34,352 bases of DNA from Oceanospirillaceae bacterium. GTDB taxonomy: Bacteria; Pseudomonadota; Gammaproteobacteria; Pseudomonadales; Balneatricaceae. How positions within the stretch are numbered: the stretch's first letter is position 1; each line of letters starts with the position of its first letter. The stretch covers positions 1 to 34,352 of the forward strand of contig JABSRB010000053.1 of assembly GCA_013215375.1 (NCBI GenBank), read 5' to 3'. The notes under the pieces were generated by a model. That model was not told the DNA's origin. It saw nothing but the letters and a program-made list of their open reading frames with translations, and did not search any database. The position numbers and the translations under genes were made by a program. Below, piece by piece: positions 16,457-25,473 of this stretch.

Positions 16457-17461
16457 TTGAAGACTAGTGAGTCACTAAGCTTTACTTTGTCACACAGTGA
16501 CACTCAGGCACTTGCCAACCTCTGTGGACAATATAATGAACACCTTAAACTCATCGAAAAGCGCCTCAACGTTATTATCAACAACCGCGCTACCGATTTT
16601 AACATTACCGGCGACATTCACTTAGTTAACAAAGTTGCGCTGCTGCTCAAAGAGCTGTATCGCGATGCTTGTGACGGAAAATTATTAGATTTAGAGCAAG
16701 TACATCTATGCCTGCAACAATCTGGCATTGAACAAGATACTACAGCCTTAGAAGGTGCCGCTGATGCTGGCTTGGTGATTCGCGCGCGTAAAGTGATGGT
16801 TAAGCCCCGCGGCCCCAACCAACAAAAATATGTGCGTTCAATACTCACCTCTGACATCAACTTTGGTATCGGCCCCGCCGGTACTGGCAAAACCTATCTC
16901 GCTGTTGCCTGTGCAGTAGAAGCGCTAGAAAAAGAACAAGTAGAGCGCATTGTATTGGTCAGGCCCGCCGTTGAAGCCGGTGAAAAACTGGGCTTTTTAC
17001 CTGGCGATTTAGCACAAAAGGTCGACCCTTATTTACGCCCGCTTTATGATGCCCTCTTTGAAATGCTTGGCTATGAGCGCGTGGCAAAATTGCTTGAGCG
17101 TAACATCATAGAAATTGCGCCCCTGGCCTACATGCGCGGACGCACACTCAACAACTCTTTTGTCATCTTAGACGAGAGCCAAAATACCACCCGTGAGCAA
17201 ATGAAGATGTTCTTAACCCGTATCGGGTTTGGCTCTACGGCAGTGATTACCGGTGATATTACCCAGATAGATTTACCCAAAGGCACCCCTTCGGGACTTC
17301 GTCACGCCGCTGAAGTACTCGATGGCGTTAAAGGTATTGGCTTTAGCTACTTCTCCTCGAAAGATGTGGTGCGCCATCATCTGGTACAACATATCGTTGA
17401 AGCATATGACAGATACGAACTTAAACAGAGCAACCCACCTAAATTGACCGTCACCCGATGA
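16457..17461 (+). CDS. ybeZ: PhoH-like ATPase (YbeZ)
   Basis: This 334-residue P-loop protein starts with TTG at 16457, supported by GAGGAG 8 bases upstream; no ATG fits the family N-terminus. The Walker A is GIGPAGTGKTYLA (about residues 136-148), Walker B is FVILDESQNTT, and the ITGDITQIDLP motif matches PhoH/YbeZ. It works with YbeY in rRNA maturation and ribosome quality control in other bacteria, probably as an RNA-dependent ATPase. The stop codon overlaps the ybeY start by 4 bases (ATGA), so the two are translationally coupled. Confidence 0.95.
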   Translation: MKTSESLSFTLSHSDTQALANLCGQYNEHLKLIEKRLNVIINNRATDFNITGDIHLVNKVALLLKELYRDACDGKLLDLEQVHLCLQQSGIEQDTTALEGAADAGLVIRARKVMVKPRGPNQQKYVRSILTSDINFGIGPAGTGKTYLAVACAVEALEKEQVERIVLVRPAVEAGEKLGFLPGDLAQKVDPYLRPLYDALFEMLGYERVAKLLERNIIEIAPLAYMRGRTLNNSFVILDESQNTTREQMKMFLTRIGFGSTAVITGDITQIDLPKGTPSGLRHAAEVLDGVKGIGFSYFSSKDVVRHHLVQHIVEAYDRYELKQSNPPKLTVTR

Positions 17462-17919
17462 GTACAGAATTAGAAATTCAATTTGCCACACAAACCCAGC
17501 CACTACCTACTCAAGCACAGCTACAAACGTGGGTAGACGTGGCGCTCAATCAATATCCCCAGCAGTTTTCAATCTGTATTCGCATTGTCGACGACACTGA
17601 AAGCCAAGCTTTAAACAGCGAGTATCGCGGTAAAGATAAACCCACTAATGTGCTGTCATTTCCCTTTGAAATACCAGAGTGTGTCGAGGTTGAAAGCGAG
17701 ATCCTCGGCGATCTAGTGGTTTGTGCACCCGTGGTAGAAAAAGAGGCTGCTGAGCAAAATAAGCAACTTTTTGATCACTGGGCGCATATGATTATTCACG
17801 GCACCTTGCATCTTTTAGGTTTCGACCATATAAAGGATGATGAGGCTGAGGAAATGGAGCAACTGGAGCGAGACATTCTTGCTAAGCTGCAAATCGCAGA
17901 CCCTTATTTTATTCAATAA
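17458..17919 (+). CDS. ybeY: YbeY, rRNA maturation endoribonuclease
   Basis: This 153-residue single-domain metalloprotein has the zinc motif HGTLHLLGFDH (HxxxHxxxxxH) at about residues 117-127 and the upstream SxExRGKDKPTNVLSFPFE block, here SEYRGKDKPTNVLSFPFE. YbeY processes rRNA 3' ends (16S in E. coli) and is needed under heat stress. Length is the usual 150-155. It overlaps phoH by 4 bases and precedes corC by 35. Confidence 0.97.
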   Translation: MSTELEIQFATQTQPLPTQAQLQTWVDVALNQYPQQFSICIRIVDDTESQALNSEYRGKDKPTNVLSFPFEIPECVEVESEILGDLVVCAPVVEKEAAEQNKQLFDHWAHMIIHGTLHLLGFDHIKDDEAEEMEQLERDILAKLQIADPYFIQ

Positions 17920-17954
17920 TTGTTAACTATTAAAAGCGTGGAGCTTTACAACTA

Positions 17955-18794
17955 ATGACAGAAGATCGACCGGAAAAACCACGAAGTATATTTGGGCGTA
18001 TCGCCCAGGCATTATCGTTTGATCCAAAAACCAAGCAAGAGGTGCTAGACGTAATAGAGGAAGCCGTTGAAGATAACTTATTAGACAGCGAAGCACTCTC
18101 TATTATCAAAGGTGCAATGCAAGTTGCCGATCTTCAAGTGCGAGACATTATGGTCCCGCGTTCAAAAATGGTGGTAGTAGAGGCAGACCAAACCCTCAAA
18201 GAGTTCCTGCCAACTATCATCTCTAGTGCTCACTCACGATTTCCTGTGATTGGTAAAAGCCCCGATGAAATCATCGGCGTATTACTTGCCAAAGACCTAT
18301 TACCCAATTTATTAGATAAAAACGAAACCGAGTTTACGGTACAAGATAAACTGCGAAAAGTAACTTTTATCCCAGAGAGCAAAAGACTCAATATTCTATT
18401 AAAAGAATTCCGCGCCACCAGAAGCCACCTTGCTATTGTGGTCGATGAATACGGTGGTATTGCCGGACTGATCACCATCGAAGATGTATTGGAACAAATC
18501 GTTGGCGAAATTGAAGACGAGCATGATGCTATTGATGACGATGGTAACATTCGCCCTTTTGACGATAATGCCTACCTTGTCAAAGCGCTGACTGAGCTTG
18601 AAGATTTTGACGAGTATTTTGGCACCAAGTTTAATAGCTACCAATTTAATACCGTCGGCGGTATCGTCACCAAACGCTTTGGGCATTTACCGCAGAAAGA
18701 CGAAGAGATTGAAATTGACGGCTTTAAGTTTAAAGTTCTCTCATCAGAAAATCGTCGCATCAGACTGCTTCAAGTAGAACGGATGGTCACCTAA
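17955..18794 (+). CDS. corC: CorC/YbeX, CBS-pair protein
   Basis: This 279-residue cytosolic protein has a short N-terminal segment, then VRDIMVPRSKMVVVEADQ, shown here as the DIMVPRSKMV motif opening the first CBS domain. A second CBS domain ends in YGGIAGLITIEDVLEQIVGEIEDE, key part GLITIEDVLEQIVGEI. A CorC_HlyC transporter-associated domain fills residues 200-279. There are no membrane helices, which separates it from CorB/YfjD. In enterobacteria it is linked to Mg/Co efflux and to ribosome function with YbeY. It is followed after 2 bases by lnt. Confidence 0.95.
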   Translation: MTEDRPEKPRSIFGRIAQALSFDPKTKQEVLDVIEEAVEDNLLDSEALSIIKGAMQVADLQVRDIMVPRSKMVVVEADQTLKEFLPTIISSAHSRFPVIGKSPDEIIGVLLAKDLLPNLLDKNETEFTVQDKLRKVTFIPESKRLNILLKEFRATRSHLAIVVDEYGGIAGLITIEDVLEQIVGEIEDEHDAIDDDGNIRPFDDNAYLVKALTELEDFDEYFGTKFNSYQFNTVGGIVTKRFGHLPQKDEEIEIDGFKFKVLSSENRRIRLLQVERMVT

Positions 18795-18796
18795 GC

Positions 18797-20287
18797 GTGT
18801 GGCTTTCGGCTTTATTAGCACTAATATCTGGCGCAATAACTACTTTAGCATTTGCGCCTTTTGATATTTTTGCAATTGCACTAATCACCCCTGCAGCACT
18901 GTACATACTGTTAAATAAACGCAGTATTAAACAGGCCTGCCTGCTCGGCTGGTTATTTGGATTGGGATTTTTTGGCTCAGGGATTTCCTGGGTCTATGTC
19001 AGCATTCACACTTATGGCAACACGCCAGCTCCATTGGCCGCCCTGCTCACTTTGATTTTTTGCGCAGCCCTTGCACTGCTGTTTTTAGGGCAAATTTGGC
19101 TGTATCGAAAGCATTTCTACGCCAGTCATAAAGTTATAAGTTTTGCAGTATTATGGTTAGTATTTGAATGGTTACGCAGCTGGCTCCTAACCGGCTTCCC
19201 CTGGTTATACCTCGGTTACACCAGCATTGACACACCCCTGGCACCACTGGCCTCAATCGGCGGTGTTTGGCTCAGTTCAGCCGTTGTCATCGCTATTAGC
19301 TTATCAATTGCACATGCTCTAGAAGCTCAAACTAAACGCGCGATTGGACTGGCCATTGCCATCCCTACCCTCGCCATCATGGTCAGTTTAAACACTCCTG
19401 CCAACTGGACCAAAAGCTCTGGTGAGCCTATCGACATCGCTATAATACAGCCTAACATCCCACAATTAACCAAGTGGAACAGCTCCTATTTAGCAGGCAT
19501 TTTAAACAAGCACTACCAGAGCACAGAACCCTTATTAGGCAACAAAGTCATCATCTGGCCGGAGACCGCCATACCGAGCTTGTACCCAGACGTCGCTGAA
19601 TATTTGGCCCCGTTAGTAAAGAGGCAAGCGGAATTGGGCGGATCATTAATTAGCGGTATTCCCAGCATGGTCCCCGATATAGAACATCCTTTAGGGCGGC
19701 GCATTCACAATTCAATCTACAACCTAACCCAGGACACTATCTACCACAAACAGCGTTTAGTGCCCTTTGGCGAGTACGTGCCTTTACAAGATACATTCAG
19801 AGATTTATTCAATTTTTTAAATATTCCCGACCTCACTTTTAGCCGGCCCAAGATTGAACAGCAAGCATTACTACAAGTGGGGGATTATCAGTACAGTACC
19901 GCAATTTGCTACGAAATCGCCTATCCGGAATTAGTGCGACAATACAGCAAAAATGCCGACTTGATCCTCACCTTATCGAACGATACTTGGTTCAGTCACT
20001 CCATCGGCCCAGATCAGCATTTTCAAATCGCTAGAATGCGTGCCATCGAAAACGGACGCTGGCTTGTTCGCAGCGCCAACAATGGCATTAGCGCTATAGT
20101 AAATCCACAGGGAGAGGTCGTGCATATAGCACCGCGCTATCAAGAGGCGATACTTGAGGGAAAGGTAGTACCTATGCAAGGGTTAACACCTTACCAGCGC
20201 ACAGGTCACTGGCCTTTAGTCACTCTATATTTTTTAATTCTGGCTTTTATAGGGTGGCGTAACAGGCGGGTACCGCTAACTAACTAG
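18797..20287 (+). CDS. lnt: Apolipoprotein N-acyltransferase
   Basis: This 496-residue inner-membrane enzyme transfers an acyl chain to the N-terminal Cys of diacylated lipoproteins such as BamE in this window. About seven N-terminal helices occupy the first 190 residues, then the periplasmic nitrilase domain carries the triad E256 (WPETAIPSL), K318 (HKQRLVPFGEYVP) and C371 (AICYEIAYPE). A last helix is at 475-490. The start is a GTG two bases after the corC stop, so it depends on upstream translation. The stop TAG (20285-20287) is formed by the CTAG end of an inverted-repeat element. Confidence 0.97.
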   Translation: MWLSALLALISGAITTLAFAPFDIFAIALITPAALYILLNKRSIKQACLLGWLFGLGFFGSGISWVYVSIHTYGNTPAPLAALLTLIFCAALALLFLGQIWLYRKHFYASHKVISFAVLWLVFEWLRSWLLTGFPWLYLGYTSIDTPLAPLASIGGVWLSSAVVIAISLSIAHALEAQTKRAIGLAIAIPTLAIMVSLNTPANWTKSSGEPIDIAIIQPNIPQLTKWNSSYLAGILNKHYQSTEPLLGNKVIIWPETAIPSLYPDVAEYLAPLVKRQAELGGSLISGIPSMVPDIEHPLGRRIHNSIYNLTQDTIYHKQRLVPFGEYVPLQDTFRDLFNFLNIPDLTFSRPKIEQQALLQVGDYQYSTAICYEIAYPELVRQYSKNADLILTLSNDTWFSHSIGPDQHFQIARMRAIENGRWLVRSANNGISAIVNPQGEVVHIAPRYQEAILEGKVVPMQGLTPYQRTGHWPLVTLYFLILAFIGWRNRRVPLTN

Positions 20288-20448
20288 TTCTCATCCCGAA
20301 ACGGGGCCTTAGCGAGGGTGGTCCAATTGATCGAGATACGCAATACTAGGTGTGGGCGTTTGGTCATTCCAAATAACGACATCTAGTAGTGAGCAGATTG
20401 AGCTAGTGGGACATCCGCAGTAGACATCGGTTTCTGGATGGGAACTAG
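20284..20448. repeat. CTAG-bounded inverted-repeat element, long form (165 bp)
   Basis: The left end CTAGTTCTCATCCCGAAA (from 20284) and the right end TTTCTGGATGGGAACTAG (to 20448) are an 18-bp inverted repeat with three mismatches. The CTAG ends supply the stop codons of both convergent neighbours. Inside is a second inverted pair, TACTAG (20344-20349) and CTAGTA (20383-20388), around a small TTTGG-TCATT-CCAAA hairpin. The tetramer CTAG occurs at least five times in the element. Its right end matches that of the 54-bp element at 23448-23501. Confidence 0.8.
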
Positions 20449-20852
20449 CTAGCTAGCCATACCTTTTCACACCAATCCCACATTGAATCCCAGTAGACAT
20501 TCTCATTGATACCAACTTCTGGCAGCCAGACGCTGACATATCCTTCCTGAGCAATAAAATAATACCCTTCAAGATACTCGCAGATAGGCAGGTATTCCCT
20601 TGGCATACCACGATCCCAAGCCACTGAAGCCATTTCAGGTAAATGGCTCGCCGCGTACTCATCTGTCACAGTGACAGGAATGATACTACCGTAAACCACA
20701 TTACTGACATTTAATAAAAAATCTTTTAAATCAACGGGCAAATGCAACAATAGTTGCTCTTGGACGATGACTAACTGGTCTTCATCAGGCAAGGCCATGC
20801 TAGAAAATCGATCTTGGTTTTTCTCTTGTAACTCTTCTACTATTTCGTTCAT
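20445..20852 (-). CDS. SMI1/KNR4 (SUKH) family protein
   Basis: This 135-residue acidic protein has LPVDLKDFLLNVSNVVYGSIIPV (key part LPVDLKDFLLNVSN), a middle ICEYLEGYYFIAQEG strand pair and a C-terminal WDSMWDWCEKVW helix. This fits the SUKH (SMI1/KNR4) fold, whose bacterial members are often immunity proteins of polymorphic toxins but are also found alone. No toxin gene is adjacent. It starts 16 bases after the pilU stop, so it is probably co-transcribed with it. The last codons GCTAGCTAG run into the repeated CTAG sequence at the element end. Confidence 0.75.
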   Translation of the reverse strand: MNEIVEELQEKNQDRFSSMALPDEDQLVIVQEQLLLHLPVDLKDFLLNVSNVVYGSIIPVTVTDEYAASHLPEMASVAWDRGMPREYLPICEYLEGYYFIAQEGYVSVWLPEVGINENVYWDSMWDWCEKVWLAS

Positions 20853-20868
20853 GGTAATCTTTCAGTCA

Positions 20869-22032
20869 TTATAATAATTCAAACCTACTAGTACTAGGTC
20901 CACTGGTTGGGGGCTTTTCTTCAGACTCTTGCGCTTCGCTTACCGGTTCAGGAGCGGCAGCATGGGCTTCATCCATATCTTCTAGCTTGAGCCTAAGGCG
21001 CAGGTTGTTGACAGAATCGGCATGGCGAAGCGCTTCTGATTCAGAGATTTTACCCGATTTCACTAACTTATACAGCGAAGAATCAAATGTTTGCATGCCC
21101 AAATTTTCTGATTTAGCCATGATCTCCTTAATAGACTCAACATCCCCTTTGAGAATAAGCTCTCTGATGGTGGAGGTATTGAGTAGAATCTCTATTGCTG
21201 CAGTACGTTTTCCATCGATGGTTTTAACCAAACGCTGTGAAACTATTGCCTTAATATTAAGCGATAAATCCGAGAGTAGCTGGGCACGTTTTTGCTCGGG
21301 GAAAAAATTAATAATACGATCTAACGCTTGGTTGGCATTATTCGCATGCAAGGTAGATATCGCCAAATGCCCTGTCTCAGAAAACGCCAAACAATGCTCC
21401 ATGGTTTCGCGATCACGGATCTCACCAATTAAAATCACATCCGGTGCTTGTCTTAGAGTATTTATTAAAGCACTGTGAAAGCTGCGTGTATCTACGCCAA
21501 CCTCACGCTGATTAACGATAGATTTCTTATGCCGGTGAATAAACTCAATCGGATCTTCAATGGTAATAATGTGCCCGCCGGCATTTTCGTTTCTATAATC
21601 AAGTAACGCCGCCAGAGAAGTCGACTTACCCGAACCAGTTGCCCCGACAAATAAGATCAAGCCGCGCTGACTCATCACCACATCTTTAAGATGCTCAGGC
21701 AAGCCTAAATCTGAAATTTTAGGAATATCACTTTTTATGTTGCGCGCTACTAATGCAAACTGATTGCGCTGTTTAAAAATATTCACCCTAAAACGCCCGA
21801 CACGAGCAATAGAGATCGCCAAGTTCATTTCTAAATCTTGCCCAAATTGCTCCCACTGCTGATCATCCATAATCTCACGGGCAACAATTTCTAGCTCTCC
21901 AACACCAATTTTTTCATCACTGAGCGACACCATCTCGCCCTGAAATTTAGCACTGGGAGTGGCCCCCGTCGAAAGATATAAATCAGAGCCATCTTTCGTT
22001 GCTAATTCGGTGAGGTATTTATGAAAATCCAT
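20869..22032 (-). CDS. pilU: PilU-type pilus retraction ATPase (PilT/PilU family)
   Basis: This 387-residue secretion ATPase has the N-terminal KDGSDLYLSTGATPS block, Walker A GATGSGKSTS (about residue 130), Asp box IITIEDPIEFIH, Walker B VILIGEIRDRETM and His box STLHANNANQALDRIINFFP. The end GMQTFDSSLYKLVKSGKIS, then HADSVNNLRLRLKL, resembles P. aeruginosa PilU rather than PilT. It would power retraction of type IVa pili together with PilT, which is not in the window. About 35 Ala/Glu/Pro/Ser-rich residues extend past the usual PilU end. It is followed by the SUKH gene after 16 bases. Confidence 0.88.
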   Translation of the reverse strand: MDFHKYLTELATKDGSDLYLSTGATPSAKFQGEMVSLSDEKIGVGELEIVAREIMDDQQWEQFGQDLEMNLAISIARVGRFRVNIFKQRNQFALVARNIKSDIPKISDLGLPEHLKDVVMSQRGLILFVGATGSGKSTSLAALLDYRNENAGGHIITIEDPIEFIHRHKKSIVNQREVGVDTRSFHSALINTLRQAPDVILIGEIRDRETMEHCLAFSETGHLAISTLHANNANQALDRIINFFPEQKRAQLLSDLSLNIKAIVSQRLVKTIDGKRTAAIEILLNTSTIRELILKGDVESIKEIMAKSENLGMQTFDSSLYKLVKSGKISESEALRHADSVNNLRLRLKLEDMDEAHAAAPEPVSEAQESEEKPPTSGPSTSRFELL

Positions 22033-22240
22033 TGTTGTTTATCCCATGGTGAATAATGTAAATAAGACGTTTTATCACTGCTGTGTAACATCAATAATTA
22101 AACCTAAATGATAAAACAAAGCACATGAATGTAACTTAAACAAAAGAGCAGTATCGGTGTTTATCTGCATTTGAGTTATCAATAGTTTGATAAATTCTTA
22201 TTATCTAACTGACATCAGCCTAAGCTGCCATGCTAGTGGC

Positions 22241-22828
22241 CTAAAGCACTTGATGCGGTCTTCTTTGCAGCTCAATATTTGCCAATAATGACACATTGAG
22301 AAATTCCATTAATATATAGGAAGTTAGCCCCCAAATTAAGTGCCCTTCGAACAAATAACAAGGTGCGTAGCGCGCTTGTAGCCGATATTCACTCAAGTGA
22401 TCACAGCGATTGCTCGCATCTAAGAAGAAACTTAAAGGTACTTTAAATAGACAATCCAATTCTGTTTTATTCGCAGTGAGACTTTCGTTGGCTGCTATCA
22501 CTCCAACACAAGGCGTGACTTTTAAACTGTGTAGTGAAATTTTGTCATCCAAGCAGCTTATCACTTCTACTTTATCGGGAGCCAAATCAATTTCTTCATG
22601 GGCCTCACGCAGCGCTGTATAAACAATGTCGACATCAGTGCTATCACGCTTGCCACCGGGAAAGGCAATTTCCCCCCCATGACTAGATAAAATTTTAGCC
22701 CGTTTAGTCAAAATAACTTTTGGCTCAAGCTCATCAGTGATAGCGATTAACACACCGGCCTGAGGAAAATCGCGAATAATTTTTTCCGGTTGATAGGCCG
22801 CTAAACGGCGCTTTATTAATGACACCAC
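22241..22828 (-). CDS. Nudix hydrolase, CoA pyrophosphatase type (NudL/YeaB-like)
   Basis: This 195-residue protein has VILTKRAKILSSHGGEIAFPGG (key parts LTKRAKILSSH and GEIAFPGGK), the UPF0035 signature of CoA pyrophosphatases. The Nudix helix follows as TALREAHEEIDL, with the metal-binding REAHEE. The usual glycine near the end of the box is Asp here. These enzymes cleave CoA or its derivatives to phosphopantetheine and 3',5'-ADP. It is preceded by a strong terminator, so it has its own promoter or is read from leakage. Confidence 0.85.
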   Translation of the reverse strand: MVSLIKRRLAAYQPEKIIRDFPQAGVLIAITDELEPKVILTKRAKILSSHGGEIAFPGGKRDSTDVDIVYTALREAHEEIDLAPDKVEVISCLDDKISLHSLKVTPCVGVIAANESLTANKTELDCLFKVPLSFFLDASNRCDHLSEYRLQARYAPCYLFEGHLIWGLTSYILMEFLNVSLLANIELQRRPHQVL

Positions 22829-22886
22829 GCTATTTATTACTCCGCAGACCAGTCATCAATATCTTGTACTCCAAAATTTTAGGCAT

Positions 22887-22923
22887 AAAAAAACACTTGG
22901 CAATCTAGATCGGCAAGTGTTTT
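22887..22923 (-). terminator. Rho-independent terminator after DUF3461
   Basis: AAAACACTTG (22890-22899) and CAAGTGTTTT (22914-22923) form a perfect 10-bp stem with a 14-base loop. On the minus strand the stem ends in seven T, just after the DUF3461 stop codon. Confidence 0.85.
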
Positions 22924-22936
22924 ATAAAACATTGTA

Positions 22937-23326
22937 TTAAAGTTCTTCGATTTGGCGTCTTAAATCTTCAATCTTACGAGATACAACACGGTTTAAGTGC
23001 TCCATTTCTTCTAAGATATCTTCTTTTTTCGCCTTTGAAGACTTATCACCTGCCACTAATTTATCTAGCTCAGTGATCGCTTTCAAGAAAAAAGGCGAAG
23101 ACTCTGTAGTATCACGAAAAGCAGTGAGACCTTCGTTAACTCTTAATTTTTTATGTAGACGTTTAAATTTAAATTTCTTAGATTTAGTCATCCATTCGCC
23201 TTGTTGACGACGGTGATAAACCTTAAGAATATCAACATCACCTTCAATACGCGTCGTATAACGATCGATATCTGAAGGCTCTTCAAAACCCATTTCAGCG
23301 AGAGCGGGGAACTTTTCCACAGCCAT
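22937..23326 (-). CDS. DUF3461 family protein
   Basis: This 129-residue basic, helical protein begins EKFPALAEMGFEEPSDIDRYTTR, key part LAEMGFEEPSDIDRY, then LKVYHRRQQGEWMTKSKKFKFKR, key part YHRRQQGEWMTKSKKF. It ends in a heptad-like Glu/Leu-rich helix. These blocks match DUF3461, an uncharacterised gammaproteobacterial family. AGGAG lies 6 bases before the ATG. Its charged, compact make-up suggests a cytosolic binding protein, possibly of RNA, but no motif proves this. It is a single-gene unit with its own terminator. Confidence 0.85.
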   Translation of the reverse strand: MAVEKFPALAEMGFEEPSDIDRYTTRIEGDVDILKVYHRRQQGEWMTKSKKFKFKRLHKKLRVNEGLTAFRDTTESSPFFLKAITELDKLVAGDKSSKAKKEDILEEMEHLNRVVSRKIEDLRRQIEEL

Positions 23327-23447
23327 TGGTAACTCCTGTATTGTTTATAAAAAAAGCGAAATACGTCTCAACATTTTCGCTCAATCATTAAATAATAAAC
23401 CTAGATAAACGAAATAGCTCGAAATTTCCCAACAAATACCAAAATAG

Positions 23448-23501
23448 CTAGTGTTCGTCCTGAAATAGGCTCGTAGACATCTATTTCAAGATGGGCACTA
23501 G
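23448..23501. repeat. CTAG-bounded inverted-repeat element, short form (54 bp)
   Basis: The sequence from CTAGTGTTCGTCCTGAAATA to the matching end TATTTCAAGATGGGCACTAG is almost one long hairpin, extended by flanking G and C to GCTAG/CTAGC. Its right end shares GTAGACATC, TTTC, GATGGG and ACTAG, in that order and spacing, with the 165-bp element. It sits between dapB and DUF3461, downstream of dapB, where it could act as a terminator-like or transcript-protecting hairpin. Confidence 0.8.
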
Positions 23502-23545
23502 CATCTCCTGGTTTGAAATTACTCACTAAATCCGCTGAGTTTTAT

Positions 23546-25157
<1,612 letters not shown>

Positions 25158-25233
25158 AGTAATTTACCTGTAATGGAGTACTTCTGTATAAAATAACAAG
25201 ACTATAAAGCCTAAGGATATTTATGTCAGACAC

Positions 25234-25435
25234 ATATGCGCTCTTTGGCATCCATGCCACCGCGCTATACCGTACATCCTGTACATATGCGCTCTTTGGC
25301 TTTGCTCACATGGATGTGAGTACTTGTGATTTGTCGGGAACAAAATCACGCCTTGCCACTTACGCTATACCGTACATCCTGACCATATGCGCTCTTTGGC
25401 ATCCATGCCACCGCGCTATACCGTACATCCTGACC
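25234..25435. repeat. Three tandem repeat units (51, 100, 51 bp) rich in small hairpins
   Basis: Units start at 25234, 25285 and 25385. All begin ATATGCGCTCTTTGGC and end GCTATACCGTACATCCTG. Units 1 and 3 have identical 51-bp copies apart from the last bases; unit 2 has a different, longer centre. Small perfect hairpins are GGCAT-CC-ATGCC in units 1 and 3, CTCACAT-GG-ATGTGAG in unit 2, and GTACA-TCC-TGTAC at the unit 1/2 junction. On the minus strand this gives three CAGGATG and two ATGGATG motifs. Confidence 0.9.
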
Positions 25436-25440
25436 ATAAA

Positions 25441-25464
25441 AAAAGCCGCTGCGCGGCTCTTTTT
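25441..25464 (-). terminator. Rho-independent terminator of dnaJ
   Basis: AGCCGC (25444-25449) and GCGGCT (25453-25458) form a G+C-rich stem with a 3-base loop, flanked by A-run and T-run, so it can work on both strands. It begins 10 bases after the dnaJ stop. Confidence 0.88.
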
Positions 25465-25473
25465 AACTTTGAA

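Larger units (their letters stand above)
25158..25473. other. Gene-free stretch between cysE and dnaJ
   Basis: This 316-base stretch holds the three-unit repeat at 25234-25435, the dnaJ terminator at 25441-25464, and the start region of cysE. TATAAA at 25187-25192 with TTTACC upstream is a weak plus-strand promoter candidate. I see no convincing gene here. Confidence 0.5.
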
